Positions 35,705 through 45,582 of a stretch of DNA of 64,000 nucleotides are shown here, one piece after another. Numbering within the stretch: the stretch's first letter is position 1; each line of letters opens with the position of its first letter. Source of the DNA: an uncultured SAR86 cluster bacterium (GTDB taxonomy: Bacteria; Pseudomonadota; Gammaproteobacteria; Magnimaribacterales; D2472); NCBI GenBank assembly GCA_902538705.1, contig CACBGD010000003.1, positions 25,554 to 89,553 of the forward strand, read 5' to 3'. The notes below the pieces were generated by a model. The model saw only the letters and a program-made list of their open reading frames with translations. It had not been told where the DNA came from and searched no databases. A program made the translations under genes and the position numbers.

Positions 35705-37774
35705 TTGAAGAAAATAACTAAAAATTTATTTTTATTATCCTTTTTTGGGATATCTTTATTTGCATCTTCTGAAAAAGTTGATTTTTCAGTCTCCGAAAAA
35801 TATAAAGATTTAAGCTCTGAGATTTTCAAGAACATCTCCTCACATCACTACACAAGAGAAATTGATAAAGAAAGTTTTAATGAATTGTATATTGGTGCCC
35901 TCCTAGAGGAATTGGATGGAAATAAAAATCTATTTTTAAGCTATGAAATAAAATCTTTCAAAAGAAAATCTTCTAATTATAAAAAAAATAATGAGAATTT
36001 TGATATTAATTTGGCTTATGAAATCCTCAATACCTATTTTAATAGGGTCATTGAAGTTTCTGAATATCAAATTAAGTTAGCTCAAAAAGATAGCTTTGAT
36101 TTATCTATATATGAGGGTATTGATATTTTTTATGATGATAATGAATACGCTTCTACTATGCTTGAGTTAAAAGAGAGATGGAGGAAAACAACAAAAAATG
36201 ATTTTATAGTTTCTGTTTTAGCAAAAGATGATGAAGATGAGATTATTTCTAATCTTACAAATAGGTATGAAAGAAGAATTAAAAGAGTCTTGCAGAGAAA
36301 AGATGAAGACATTTTTTTATTAGCTATAAATATAATGACAAGGCAGTTTGATCCTCATTCAACATATTTATCTCCCTATAATGCAGAAGATTTTGAGATT
36401 GATATGAGTTTAAAACTTGGTGGCATAGGTGCATTGCTTTCAAACTCTGCGACAGAGGACTACGCAATAATTGTAAGTCTTGTTCCAGGTGGTCCTGCAG
36501 AAAAAAATGGTGAACTGGAACCTAATGACAAAATCGTAAAGATCAAACAACAAAATGAAGATATTTTTGAAGACGTAACTGGATGGAGGATTGATGAGGT
36601 TGTCCAAAAAGTCAGAGGGGAGCCTCAGACTCTCGTAACATTGGAGATCATACCAGGAGGCGCTGAAGATAACAGTGTTCGAAAAATAATTGAAATTGAA
36701 AGAGAGATAGTCGAATTAGAAGAGAGAGCGGCAAAATCAAAAATTTATTCTCTTAATAAGAATGGTAGTGAATATAAAATTGGAATTATTGACCTGCCTT
36801 CTTTTTATTTAGATTTTGAAGCATGGCAAGCCAGGGATCCAAGTTATAAAAGTAGCAGTAAAGATGTTAAAAATATTTTGGACGAATTTAAAAAACAATC
36901 AGTTGATGCAGTTTTGGTTGATCTTAGAAATAATTCTGGTGGAGCACTTACGGAAGCAAATAAACTTACAGGGTTATTTACATCAGCTGGGGCTACGCTT
37001 CAAATCAAAGAATCTAATGGCAATATTATCCCCTGGGGTGATGCAAGAGTGAGGCAAGCTTGGTCAAAACCTATGGCGGTCTTAGTTAATAGGTATTCTG
37101 CTTCTGCTTCTGAAATATTTGCAGGTGCAATTCAAGATTATCAACGAGGACTAGTAATTGGACAGAGAACATTTGGAAAAGGAACAGTCCAAAGATTAGA
37201 TAATTTGTCTGAGGGACAACTAAAAATTACTGAATCAAAATTTTATAGAGTTAGTGGAGATAGCACCCAAAGCAGAGGTATAGATCCCGACATTATTCTT
37301 CCATCAACCTGGGACATAGAAACGGTTGGTGAAAGCTCCCTTCCCTCTCATTTGCCATGGGATAAAATAAAACCAACTAGATATAGAACCTTTACCGAAG
37401 ACTCAATTGCAATTGAAAAAACTATTGTTGCCTATGAAGAGCGTTTATCTACTGATCCAAATCTTATTTATTTAAAAGATGTTAGATCACGGTATGATCA
37501 AAATAAGAATAAAATGGAACTCTCTTTAAACATAGATGAAAGAAGATCTGAGCAAAAAGAAAGAAAGCAATGGCTCCTTGAGGTAGAAAATAAAAGAAGG
37601 TCATCTCTTGGCATGGAAATTTTTAAAGATTACGAAAGTATGGATGAATTCAATGATAATTTTGATCCTGAGGATATTGATACAATTAAAGACTATTCTT
37701 TACTTCAAGGTATAGAAATTATTGGTGACTATATTGATTCAGAATCTAATTTTCTTAGTTGGAGAAATACATAA
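35705..37774 (+). CDS. prc: Carboxy-terminal processing protease (Prc/Tsp)
   Basis: Periplasmic S41 peptidase of 689 residues (E. coli Prc 682). A signal peptide covers residues 1-20; an N-terminal domain precedes a PDZ domain (about 235-320). The catalytic residues align: S467 in RYSASASEIFAG, D478, and K492 in TFGKGTVQ, with the same 25-residue Ser-Lys spacing as E. coli. A charged C-terminal extension (about 540-689) is as in Prc. It degrades tagged or misfolded periplasmic proteins. The start is TTG at 35705, 2 bases after the dehydrogenase, so it may be carried on the catabolic transcript. Confidence 0.95.
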   Translation: MKKITKNLFLLSFFGISLFASSEKVDFSVSEKYKDLSSEIFKNISSHHYTREIDKESFNELYIGALLEELDGNKNLFLSYEIKSFKRKSSNYKKNNENFDINLAYEILNTYFNRVIEVSEYQIKLAQKDSFDLSIYEGIDIFYDDNEYASTMLELKERWRKTTKNDFIVSVLAKDDEDEIISNLTNRYERRIKRVLQRKDEDIFLLAINIMTRQFDPHSTYLSPYNAEDFEIDMSLKLGGIGALLSNSATEDYAIIVSLVPGGPAEKNGELEPNDKIVKIKQQNEDIFEDVTGWRIDEVVQKVRGEPQTLVTLEIIPGGAEDNSVRKIIEIEREIVELEERAAKSKIYSLNKNGSEYKIGIIDLPSFYLDFEAWQARDPSYKSSSKDVKNILDEFKKQSVDAVLVDLRNNSGGALTEANKLTGLFTSAGATLQIKESNGNIIPWGDARVRQAWSKPMAVLVNRYSASASEIFAGAIQDYQRGLVIGQRTFGKGTVQRLDNLSEGQLKITESKFYRVSGDSTQSRGIDPDIILPSTWDIETVGESSLPSHLPWDKIKPTRYRTFTEDSIAIEKTIVAYEERLSTDPNLIYLKDVRSRYDQNKNKMELSLNIDERRSEQKERKQWLLEVENKRRSSLGMEIFKDYESMDEFNDNFDPEDIDTIKDYSLLQGIEIIGDYIDSESNFLSWRNT

Positions 37775-38577
37775 TGAAATGTATATCATTTAATATTAAT
37801 AGCGTTCGTGCGCGACCACATCAGCTCATTCACCTCAGAGATAATCTTTACCCAGATGTGATAGGCCTTCAAGAAACCAAAGTTGATGATCCTGAATTTC
37901 CTATTGAAGAAATTAATGAAATTGGTTATCACGCAGAGCATTGGGGTGGCAAAGGTCACTATGGTGTTGCATTACTTAGCAAAGAAAAACCAATTTTTGT
38001 CCAAAAAGGTTTTCCGGATGATGATGAGGATGAACAAAAAAGGTTCATACACTGTACTTATAAAATAGGAAAAAAAGAATTTGATATCTTGAATGGTTAT
38101 TTCCCGCAAGGAGAAAATAGAGAGCATCCCACAAAGTTTCCTAAAAAAGTTAAGTATTACAAAGATTTAGAGCAGTACATACAAAATCTTGATAAAGAAA
38201 ATATTATTCTAATGGGTGACTTCAATGTAGCTCCTGAAGATGAGGATATAGGCATTGGTGATGTAAATGCAAAAAGATGGTTGAGGGAGGGAAAATGTGC
38301 CTTTCTTCCTGAAGAGAGAGAAATGTGGTTTAAGATCCTTAATATGGGATTTACTGATAGCTGGAGATTTCAAAATCCTGGAATAAATGATAAATATACT
38401 TGGTTTGATTATCGATCAAGGATGTTTGATCAAGATCCCAAAAGAGGTTTAAGGATTGATCAAATACTCGTATCAGAGCCTCTAAAAAGTTCTATTAAAA
38501 ACACTGGCATGGATTATGATGCACGTGCCATGGAAAAACCATCTGATCACTGCCCTATTTGGCTAGAGTTAGCTTAA
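37774..38577 (+). CDS. xthA: Exodeoxyribonuclease III
   Basis: AP endonuclease and 3'-5' exonuclease for base-excision repair, 267 residues (E. coli 268). Motifs: SFNINSVRARPHQL, DVIGLQETKVDD with the metal-binding glutamate, GYFPQGENREHP, ILMGDFNVAPEDEDIG, YTWFDYRSRMFD and the C-terminal SDHCPIWLEL with the catalytic histidine. The ATG at 37774 shares its A with the prc stop (TAATG); GGAGA at 37761-37765 serves as ribosome site. The last base abuts the convergent tadA. Confidence 0.96.
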   Translation: MKCISFNINSVRARPHQLIHLRDNLYPDVIGLQETKVDDPEFPIEEINEIGYHAEHWGGKGHYGVALLSKEKPIFVQKGFPDDDEDEQKRFIHCTYKIGKKEFDILNGYFPQGENREHPTKFPKKVKYYKDLEQYIQNLDKENIILMGDFNVAPEDEDIGIGDVNAKRWLREGKCAFLPEEREMWFKILNMGFTDSWRFQNPGINDKYTWFDYRSRMFDQDPKRGLRIDQILVSEPLKSSIKNTGMDYDARAMEKPSDHCPIWLELA

Positions 38578-39021
38578 TTAACGCTTTGCTTTGAAAAATC
38601 TTTGAATGATCTCTTTGCATTCATTCTCTAAAATTCCAATCTCATAATGAGTCTTGTGATTGTGAAACGGCTTATCAAGAAAATTATCTTGCGAAACTAT
38701 TGATCCTTCTTTTGGTTCTTTAGCCCCTATATAAAGATTATCTATTCTTGAGGCAACAATTGCCTTTGCACACAAGTGGCAAGGCTCGATAGTTGAATAG
38801 ATATCACACCCAATTAATCTATAGTTTTGTTCTTTCTGTGATGCCATTTTAATAGCTTCAATTTCTGCATGAGCGAAGACCGAGTTTTTTTCAATTGTTC
38901 TATTTTGACCATGTCCAATAATTTCATTATTTTTTACCACAACTGCGCCTATTGGAACTTCATCATTTTCGAAAGCTATCTTAGCCCTTATTAGAGCTTC
39001 TTTCATAAATAGTTCTTTCAT
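38578..39021 (-). CDS. tadA: tRNA-specific adenosine deaminase
   Basis: Converts A34 to inosine in the anticodon of tRNA-Arg, a small zinc enzyme of 147 residues. The zinc and proton-shuttle motif HAE is at residues 51-53 and PCHLC at 80-84. It ends exactly next to the xthA stop with no spacer. It lies downstream of sbcB with no gap, so a shared transcript is expected. Confidence 0.94.
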   Translation of the reverse strand: MKELFMKEALIRAKIAFENDEVPIGAVVVKNNEIIGHGQNRTIEKNSVFAHAEIEAIKMASQKEQNYRLIGCDIYSTIEPCHLCAKAIVASRIDNLYIGAKEPKEGSIVSQDNFLDKPFHNHKTHYEIGILENECKEIIQRFFKAKR

Positions 39022-40410
39022 TTAATTTTTTGAGCTAACAAAAAAGTTTTGAAGCTTTTCTAGTATCTTTTTTTGGGAATTCTCTGCAGTTTCCATCTTA
39101 GTAGTAAGTTCCTCATAAGCTTTTGCGGCGTCTGGCCATGGGCCCTCTTCGTTAAACCTCTTATGTATTAATTCCGAAACATTTTTTTCAATCTTTCTAT
39201 CAATCCTGTCAGGGAAATGAAGGTATAAGATTCTTTTAGCAAATTCTCTGTATCTATCATCTTTTATTCTGATAGCAATATTATGTTTCGTTTCAAAATC
39301 TTCAGATTTATGAAATTCTTGAAACAATCTTGAATCGTCAGGCGATGGAAATCCTTCATAAACCTGTTGTTCAATAAAGTCCTTTGCAGGATAAAACGGC
39401 TTATCTATATCTGAGCAAGCAGCAACTATTCTCTCTTTAAATTCAAAATTCTCTCTTATCTTTTTAGCCCTTGATACTAACTCATCCTGAGTTAAATCAA
39501 ATTTGAAATCAAATTTCTCTCCATCGGCGACTGCTTGAGACTTATTTATTGCTAATACTTTAAAAGGTGACTCAGCATTCGGTTTTTCAATATAAGAAAT
39601 GAGTTCATGGTATTCAAGCTCAATGATATCCTCGATTGGATAAGACAAGTCCAAGAAAATTGCTTTATTTGGAGACTCTGGATTCTGACAAATAAATGTT
39701 AGTGGATATATAAACCTATATCTCGGCCCCCTTTGCACATAACCAAAATAGTTTCTGGTTGAAAGCATGTCTATGAAACTTGCTTTTGTTGCTTGAAGAA
39801 AAAAATCTTCAACTAAATCAGAGTGCTCTGAATTTATGTACTTAATAAGATGTACCATGAATTCACAATCTGTAAGAGCATCATGCGCATCTGATACATC
39901 AATACCAATTTTTGGAAGAATCTGATCAAGTTTTAGTATTGGTAAATCATAATTATTCATATTGAACTTAATAAAGTCAGGATAGAGATAGGAAACTAAC
40001 AAAATTAAGAAATATAAGTCACTTCTACCATTGCCATTTGTGTTTGTAATATATGGCGGCAATAGATTCCAATAGAACTGTCTTCTATATAGCTCTTCGT
40101 CAAACTGATGACCGTTATAGGTTATAAAAATCGACTGTTTATCATCACTCCATTTCTCCCAAGTATCATATATGTCTTTCATCATTTGATAATGAGATAT
40201 ATTTGAATCAAGACTTGAAATCTTTTTGTGAACTAAATAAGCGCCTGGTTGAGGAACAACCCATGGTAGTGGCCTAGATTCAATATTCTGAGCATCAATT
40301 CTTTCAAAACTTTCATCTGTTAAGATTGAGGCAGATTGAATTATTTGTATAAAATCTTTTTCTCTTAGGCCTGTTGTTTCAGTATCACTGAAAATATAGT
40401 TTTTTTGCAT
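39022..40410 (-). CDS. sbcB: Exodeoxyribonuclease I
   Basis: Single-strand 3'-5' exonuclease used in recombination and mismatch repair. The 462-residue protein is near the E. coli length (475). The DEDDh domain starts with IFSDTETTGL (D9, E11), continues with ITYNGHQFDEELYRRQFYWNL and DAHDALTDCEFMVHLI with the last acidic residues and the histidine. The SH3-like and C-terminal helical parts follow (LSTRNYFGYVQRGPRYRFIYPLTFI). It abuts both the cupin gene and tadA. Confidence 0.94.
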   Translation of the reverse strand: MQKNYIFSDTETTGLREKDFIQIIQSASILTDESFERIDAQNIESRPLPWVVPQPGAYLVHKKISSLDSNISHYQMMKDIYDTWEKWSDDKQSIFITYNGHQFDEELYRRQFYWNLLPPYITNTNGNGRSDLYFLILLVSYLYPDFIKFNMNNYDLPILKLDQILPKIGIDVSDAHDALTDCEFMVHLIKYINSEHSDLVEDFFLQATKASFIDMLSTRNYFGYVQRGPRYRFIYPLTFICQNPESPNKAIFLDLSYPIEDIIELEYHELISYIEKPNAESPFKVLAINKSQAVADGEKFDFKFDLTQDELVSRAKKIRENFEFKERIVAACSDIDKPFYPAKDFIEQQVYEGFPSPDDSRLFQEFHKSEDFETKHNIAIRIKDDRYREFAKRILYLHFPDRIDRKIEKNVSELIHKRFNEEGPWPDAAKAYEELTTKMETAENSQKKILEKLQNFFVSSKN

Positions 40411-40935
40411 CTATGCGTCTATTTCTGAGTCAATTAAAACAGCTATAAATAGAGCAGGTTCATTTCCATTATTTCGCCATGCATGATTTGTTCCTCTTTG
40501 AACAACAGTATCAAAAGGTTTAAGGTCTATTTCATCCTCATCGAGTATAAGGGTAACATCGCCTTTTAATAGAATAATATAATCAATACTGTCTGTCTTA
40601 TGCATTGCTGGGTGCTTTGATACATCAACTCTACAGTGAGATGCTTTGATCTTATCAAATGCATCTGCAGCCATTTCATTTAAAATTTCAACTGGAACAC
40701 CTTCTGGAGTAGGATTAATTTGAAAGTATCTAAATTTCGTTCCCCCCTTTGAAGGTTCAAGCTCTATATCGATATCAGCCTTATCCTCAAAACCCTTTGT
40801 TGTGAATGGAGTTGCTTCAGTATTCCAAATCTCATATAGACCTCCAACATCTTCACCAATGGATCTGGCTGGTGGCCCTTCATGCATTACAACTGATTTT
40901 CCATCCGCATTATGTCCTGTAATAATTCTTCTCAT
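40411..40935 (-). CDS. Cupin-domain protein
   Basis: A 174-residue protein starting MRRIITGHNADGKSVVMHEGPPARSIG and carrying one cupin domain near residues 105-170: HKTDSIDYIILLKGDVTLILDEDEIDLKPFDTVVQRGTNHAWRNNG. This holds one of the metal histidines, while the usual first HxH is replaced (HKTDSIDY). Such proteins are often found next to oxygenases and catabolic genes; the function here is unknown. The start is backed by AGGAGGA at 40943-40949, 7 bases upstream. It precedes sbcB without a gap. Confidence 0.85.
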   Translation of the reverse strand: MRRIITGHNADGKSVVMHEGPPARSIGEDVGGLYEIWNTEATPFTTKGFEDKADIDIELEPSKGGTKFRYFQINPTPEGVPVEILNEMAADAFDKIKASHCRVDVSKHPAMHKTDSIDYIILLKGDVTLILDEDEIDLKPFDTVVQRGTNHAWRNNGNEPALFIAVLIDSEIDA

Positions 40936-40951
40936 TTATTTATCCTCCTAT

Positions 40952-41629
40952 CTATCTTCTATCTAAATAAATATATGGCGAGTAAACTAAATATATAAAA
41001 AATATAGCTACTGGATATAGTATAAACATATGAACCGGCGGTTCGGGCATTAATGAAAGAATATTATCGCCATATGGTCTTTCATTAAGATACCAATAAT
41101 TTGCTCCCAAAATATAATTAATGCCGTACATAATCACCAACAGGATTGACGAATAGAATATTAGCTTTGGTATATCTCTTAAATATGGTCGTTGATCTAA
41201 GTTAACAATTGAAAAAACTACTGCAAGCAAAATTAATGAGTGGCCATACATAGTTGCAAAATATTCATAGTGAGGGAAAGCAAACTCAGAGTCGGGAGTT
41301 AATATAGACATACCAGCGCCAGCAATTCCCCAAAAATAAGCAAAAATAAATAAAGGTCTAAATCCTGTTAAAAGAAAGACTGCAATCACAATTGCTGAGA
41401 AATCACACAGATGCAAAGGCAAATTTTCTAATAGGTTGCCACCTTTAATAAAAGTTTCGACGAATGTGGATCTAATTTGGTTCTCGACTAGCAGAAAAAC
41501 TAAAAGATATTTTGAAGAATTTTCTAATCCTGGCTTTGCTTGAATTGCTTTTGGAATAAAGATTATTGCCGCTAGGCAAATACAAAAGCCCAAAAAGTGA
41601 GATATGGATAGTAATTCAAATTCTTGCAT
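40952..41629 (-). CDS. TIGR02206-type integral membrane protein (YwaF-like)
   Basis: A 225-residue protein with about six membrane segments. The conserved features of the TIGR02206 family are visible: ENLPLHLCDFSAI near residues 88-100, GIAGAGMSILTPD, a middle HYEYFATMYGHSLIL and YILGANYWYLNERP. The function is unknown across the family. It lies 25 bases downstream of the monooxygenase gene and 16 bases upstream of the cupin. Confidence 0.82.
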   Translation of the reverse strand: MQEFELLSISHFLGFCICLAAIIFIPKAIQAKPGLENSSKYLLVFLLVENQIRSTFVETFIKGGNLLENLPLHLCDFSAIVIAVFLLTGFRPLFIFAYFWGIAGAGMSILTPDSEFAFPHYEYFATMYGHSLILLAVVFSIVNLDQRPYLRDIPKLIFYSSILLVIMYGINYILGANYWYLNERPYGDNILSLMPEPPVHMFILYPVAIFFIYLVYSPYIYLDRR

Positions 41630-41654
41630 ATAGGTATGATTTAATTGTGAAAAT

Positions 41655-43115
41655 TTATGAAAATCTTAAACTGTTGTCCTCTATTTTCCCATAATTTATT
41701 TCGAAAATATCTTTGAGATAGTTTTGATTATTAATCCATGGTTTTTTATTTCCTTGCTTGACAGCAATGGAGGCTGCTCTTCTGACATAACCTGATGAGA
41801 AATCGTCTAAGAATCCTTTAGTTTCCTCTAAATCCTCAGGAGCCTCAGGTAGACATTTAGCATAATTATTATCATCCATAAAATTAATTAATCTACAGGC
41901 ATATTTGCTTGTAAGGTCTGCTTTTAGAGTCCAAGAAGCATTTATATAGCCAAAAGTATTTATAAAGTTTGGTATTTGCGTGTACATCATGCTTTTGTAT
42001 ATAAAACTCTTTGAAACATCAACTTCATTACCATCAACAAAAATTCTTATACCTCCAAAGTTTTGAAGTTTAATGCCAGTAGCAGTAACAATAATATCTG
42101 CCTCAATTAGTTTTCCTGAGTCAAGCTGAACTCCTTTTTCTGAAAATGAATCAATTGTTTCTGTCTCGACGGATACTTTATTTTTTTTGATGCTCTCAAA
42201 AAAATCTCCATCTGGTGCTAGGCATAGTCTTTGTTCCCATGGGTTGTATGAAGGAGTGAAATGTTTTTCAATATCAAAATCTGGTAGTTCTTTTCTCACA
42301 AGTCCTAATATGTAGTCTTTAACTAGTTTTGGGCTCCTTCTTGCCCTCTTGAAGATTCTTCTTTGTCTAAGAATATTTGTAAGCCTAATTATTTTATGAG
42401 CAAGCTTTGGAGAAATATAATTTAGGAGATGTAAGATTTTATATTCACTTGGATAGGACACAATGTATGTCGGTGATCTTTGAATCATAGTTACATGATT
42501 AGCTTTTTTTGCAATTTCTGGAACGATGGTAACTGCAGTAGCTCCACTTCCAATAACTGCAACTGTTTTATTCTCATAATCAATTGAGCTATCCCACTCT
42601 TGAGGATGAATAATTTGTCCTGTGAAATCTTCTGAGCCTTTAAAAAAAGGCTTGTGACCGCTTTCATAACTATAATATCCAGCACACATTTGAATGAACT
42701 TGGTTCTTATTACCTCTGATTTATTCAACTTTTTATTGTTAACATTTAGCTCCCACAAAGAATCTTCAGAATTCCAAGAAGCTGATTCAATATGCATGTT
42801 GAATTTGATAATATTTTTAAGACTATTTTCTTCAATGGTTTCATTCAAATAGCCCATAATTGAAGGCCCATCTGCAATAAACTTTTTACTATTCCATGGC
42901 TTGAATGAAAATCCCATAGTATGCATATCAGTGTCTGCTCGAATACCAGGATATTTAAACAAATCCCATGTTCCTCCAAAGTTTTCTCTACCTTCAAGAA
43001 CTAAAAAATCTACTTTGGGGCTATACTTTTTTAGATGATAGGCTGCACTGACACCCGAAATACCTGCCCCAACAACAATCGTATCGTAAATTTTATTTTC
43101 GAGCTGTGTAGTCAT
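41655..43115 (-). CDS. FAD-dependent Baeyer-Villiger-type monooxygenase
   Basis: A 486-residue NADPH-dependent flavin monooxygenase. FAD-binding GAGISG is at residues 16-21, GGTWDLFKYPGIRADTD follows, and the Baeyer-Villiger fingerprint F164-T-G-x3-H170-x3-W174-D is intact. The second dinucleotide motif is GSGATA (189-194). It should insert oxygen next to a ketone or oxidise a soft heteroatom; the substrate is unknown. It overlaps the Rieske oxygenase by one base, which suggests both act on one compound, for example a cyclic or terpenoid ketone. Confidence 0.9.
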   Translation of the reverse strand: MTTQLENKIYDTIVVGAGISGVSAAYHLKKYSPKVDFLVLEGRENFGGTWDLFKYPGIRADTDMHTMGFSFKPWNSKKFIADGPSIMGYLNETIEENSLKNIIKFNMHIESASWNSEDSLWELNVNNKKLNKSEVIRTKFIQMCAGYYSYESGHKPFFKGSEDFTGQIIHPQEWDSSIDYENKTVAVIGSGATAVTIVPEIAKKANHVTMIQRSPTYIVSYPSEYKILHLLNYISPKLAHKIIRLTNILRQRRIFKRARRSPKLVKDYILGLVRKELPDFDIEKHFTPSYNPWEQRLCLAPDGDFFESIKKNKVSVETETIDSFSEKGVQLDSGKLIEADIIVTATGIKLQNFGGIRIFVDGNEVDVSKSFIYKSMMYTQIPNFINTFGYINASWTLKADLTSKYACRLINFMDDNNYAKCLPEAPEDLEETKGFLDDFSSGYVRRAASIAVKQGNKKPWINNQNYLKDIFEINYGKIEDNSLRFS

Positions 43116-44326
43116 TATGTTTTCTTTCTATCAAATATATTCTTAACTTTTTTATCTCTAATCTCTAGAAGTTCCTCATTTATTTTTACTATTTCATCTG
43201 AGTTTGGTTCAGTTTCTAAACGCGATACAGGAATTGAATTACGAATCTTTTCTGCACTATCGATAAGGCATATTTCTGACTCAGCAAGTGGGCCAGAGCT
43301 GTATGCAGATGTTTCCATTCCCTCTTGAACAAATTTTATAAGTTCCGTATCTTCTGCATTTACTTCTCGATTTATTCTCCAATTTAGATACCTAGCTGCT
43401 TTCATCTCTCTTCTTTCATCTGGCAATGCATAAGGTATTTCTCTAATTAGAGTTTTGCGAGAGTTAATTGGTATAAATTGCATAAAATCCATCTGATCTG
43501 GATAAATATCAAATGCTAGATTAGGCCACAATCTATAGTAAGACCAGTGCATTTGCTTATCTTTAGGTAAATGTTTAGATTCCGGTAAAAACTTTTTATA
43601 GAGATCATTAGACAAATTCTTCTTTCTTGTTTTATTTAAGTCACCCCACATTTTATGAATAAATCCATCGTCTTCAGATAATTCAATTCCATAACTATTG
43701 CCCACTAAACCAGATAGGCCAGGATGAGCAATAGGTATATGCAAAGCATCAACATAATTATCAGCAACCTGCTTCCAATTAACATCTCTCGGTCTCATTG
43801 TTACCCTTCCTAAGGGTTTTATATCTTCTAATTTATACAGAGATAATTCTTCTAAATAAGGTGCGAATTGATCAGCTACACTTGGCACTGAACTTGGATT
43901 TATCTTCGCAAAAATAAATCCTAAGAAGATTTCCATTTGAACTGACTTTAAGTTGTGATCCTCTTTGTCAAAGTTCTTAAATTGCTCCTCATGAGGAACA
44001 GATTTAAGGTTTCCAGATAGGTCATAACTCCATGCATGATAAGGACATCTAATTCTTTTACCGCAGTTCCCATCATCTTCTAAAAGTTTTGTTGCCCTGT
44101 GGGAGCAAACATTATGAAAAACATTTATCTCATGGCTCTCATTCCTCATAGCTACCAATCTTTCGTTAAAAAAGTTAAAAGTAAAATAATCTCCTGCATT
44201 AGGTATATTTGAAGAGTGGCATATTAGCTGCCAGTTATTCAAGAATAAGTGTCTTTTTTCAAGCTCTAGAAATGCATCACTTGTGTATGTCCAAGCTGGT
44301 AAAGTTTGATGGCTTTTAGAAATCAT
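43115..44326 (-). CDS. Rieske non-heme iron oxygenase, alpha subunit
   Basis: A 403-residue ring-hydroxylating-type oxygenase. The Rieske cluster ligands are C74-x-H76 (NVCSHRATK) and C94-x2-H97 (CPYHAWSYD). The mononuclear iron site lies in ADNYVDALHIPIAHPGL with D193, H196 and H201. No beta subunit, ferredoxin or reductase gene is next to it, so electron supply must come from elsewhere. Related proteins oxidise carnitine, choline, sterols or aromatic rings, so I do not name a substrate. Its stop overlaps the monooxygenase ATG (TAATG). Confidence 0.9.
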   Translation of the reverse strand: MISKSHQTLPAWTYTSDAFLELEKRHLFLNNWQLICHSSNIPNAGDYFTFNFFNERLVAMRNESHEINVFHNVCSHRATKLLEDDGNCGKRIRCPYHAWSYDLSGNLKSVPHEEQFKNFDKEDHNLKSVQMEIFLGFIFAKINPSSVPSVADQFAPYLEELSLYKLEDIKPLGRVTMRPRDVNWKQVADNYVDALHIPIAHPGLSGLVGNSYGIELSEDDGFIHKMWGDLNKTRKKNLSNDLYKKFLPESKHLPKDKQMHWSYYRLWPNLAFDIYPDQMDFMQFIPINSRKTLIREIPYALPDERREMKAARYLNWRINREVNAEDTELIKFVQEGMETSAYSSGPLAESEICLIDSAEKIRNSIPVSRLETEPNSDEIVKINEELLEIRDKKVKNIFDRKKT

Positions 44327-44332
44327 AATTAT

Positions 44333-44995
44333 TTATTTAGAGTTAAAGTCTACTCTAAAAAATAGCATTATTCCTGAGATAGAGCTTACTAAAGCTAAGA
44401 TAGAGAAGATTTTGAGGAAAATATTATTTATCTTATCTCTTGTTTGCCAATCCATAATATGAAATCCCCACATTAAGTCCCAGATTCTCCACTGAAGTGA
44501 TCTAACTGCAGTTATTTCCCCTGAGAAAACATTTAAATATAAATTAATCTTCTTATCTTTATCATTTAGAGAGGTTACTTTGTACAAAGGAAGATTTCTA
44601 CCTCTGAACTCTGAGCCTTTTGAAGATTCTGTAATTTCCTCTAAATCTATTGGCTTGAGTGTTGAAGATGAGCTAACAATTTCAAAAACTTCACTTTTAT
44701 TTAGCTTTTTTACAGGAGTGCCAAAAGAATCAAGATATTCGATGCCCTTACTTCGGCTAACAACAAAAATAATTTCCCCCAGTCTATTTATTGCCTTTAT
44801 CTGCTGAACATCAGACCTTGAGAACTTAACTTCATTGAAATTAATAGGAAAACTTTCTCTTAATCTGTATTGTTCTCCCCTTACGTGCTCAATCTTATTG
44901 AAGGCAAAATATATTCCGGAAACTGTCCATAATAATAATTGAACTGAAATAAAAAAACTAAGGTATTTATGAGTATTTCTTACAATATTTTTCAT
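44333..44995 (-). CDS. PepSY-domain membrane protein
   Basis: A 220-residue protein with an N-terminal membrane segment (residues 12-30; RNTHKYLSFFISVQLLLWTVSGIYFA), a PepSY-like periplasmic part, and a C-terminal segment (about 195-213). The layout is like PepSY-associated inner-membrane proteins and flavin reductase-like electron carriers. No heme motif beyond H9 and H181 is certain. It lies 6 bases upstream of the Rieske gene, so a part in supplying electrons to it is possible but speculative. Confidence 0.8.
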   Translation of the reverse strand: MKNIVRNTHKYLSFFISVQLLLWTVSGIYFAFNKIEHVRGEQYRLRESFPINFNEVKFSRSDVQQIKAINRLGEIIFVVSRSKGIEYLDSFGTPVKKLNKSEVFEIVSSSSTLKPIDLEEITESSKGSEFRGRNLPLYKVTSLNDKDKKINLYLNVFSGEITAVRSLQWRIWDLMWGFHIMDWQTRDKINNIFLKIFSILALVSSISGIMLFFRVDFNSK

Positions 44996-45006
44996 CTTGA
45001 GATTAT

Positions 45007-45549
45007 TTAATACGATACTAGCGTTTCTATGTTGTAGCCTTGTTCTTTAATTAAATTACTGCCGCCAAGCTCTGGAAGATCAATGATGCATAAAATTAAT
45101 ATATCTGATTTTTCAATATTAAAATTCTCAGTAAGAAGTTCTGCACATGCTATCGCAGTTCCACCTGTAGCAACTAAGTCATCAATAATCACGATACGCT
45201 GTCCTTTCTTGATTTTGGTATTTTTCTGAATTTCTATTGAAGTACTTCCATACTCAAGATCAAAACTCTTAACAAATGTTTCATTCGGTAACTTGCCCGG
45301 TTTTCTTGCCAAAACAAATGGAAGTAGAAGATCTGTCGAAACAGAACCAGCAAAGATAAATCCCCTACTTTCAATACTCACAATTAAGTCTGCATTGAAG
45401 CTTTCTGTCATCTTTGTTAACTCTATGCAGGTTTTTTTAAATGGTTCAGGTGTTTCAATTAAGCTTGTTATGTCTCTGAACTTTATCCCTGGGATTGGGA
45501 AATCTTCTACGTCTCGAATATGTTTTTTTAAATCTAATTTGTCACTCAT
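45007..45549 (-). CDS. apt: Adenine phosphoribosyltransferase
   Basis: Salvages adenine to AMP with PRPP. The 180-residue length is standard (E. coli 183). The PRPP-binding motif IVIIDDLVATGGTA lies near residues 118-132, and the N-terminal DFPIPGIKFRDITSLIETPE is a family signature; ESRGFIFAGSV and ARKPGKLPNETF complete it. It is preceded by AGAGAGGA, a fair ribosome site, and lies 11 bases upstream of the PepSY gene. Confidence 0.95.
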   Translation of the reverse strand: MSDKLDLKKHIRDVEDFPIPGIKFRDITSLIETPEPFKKTCIELTKMTESFNADLIVSIESRGFIFAGSVSTDLLLPFVLARKPGKLPNETFVKSFDLEYGSTSIEIQKNTKIKKGQRIVIIDDLVATGGTAIACAELLTENFNIEKSDILILCIIDLPELGGSNLIKEQGYNIETLVSY

Positions 45550-45582
45550 TTTTTCCTCTCTTAAAATATTTTATCAAATATC

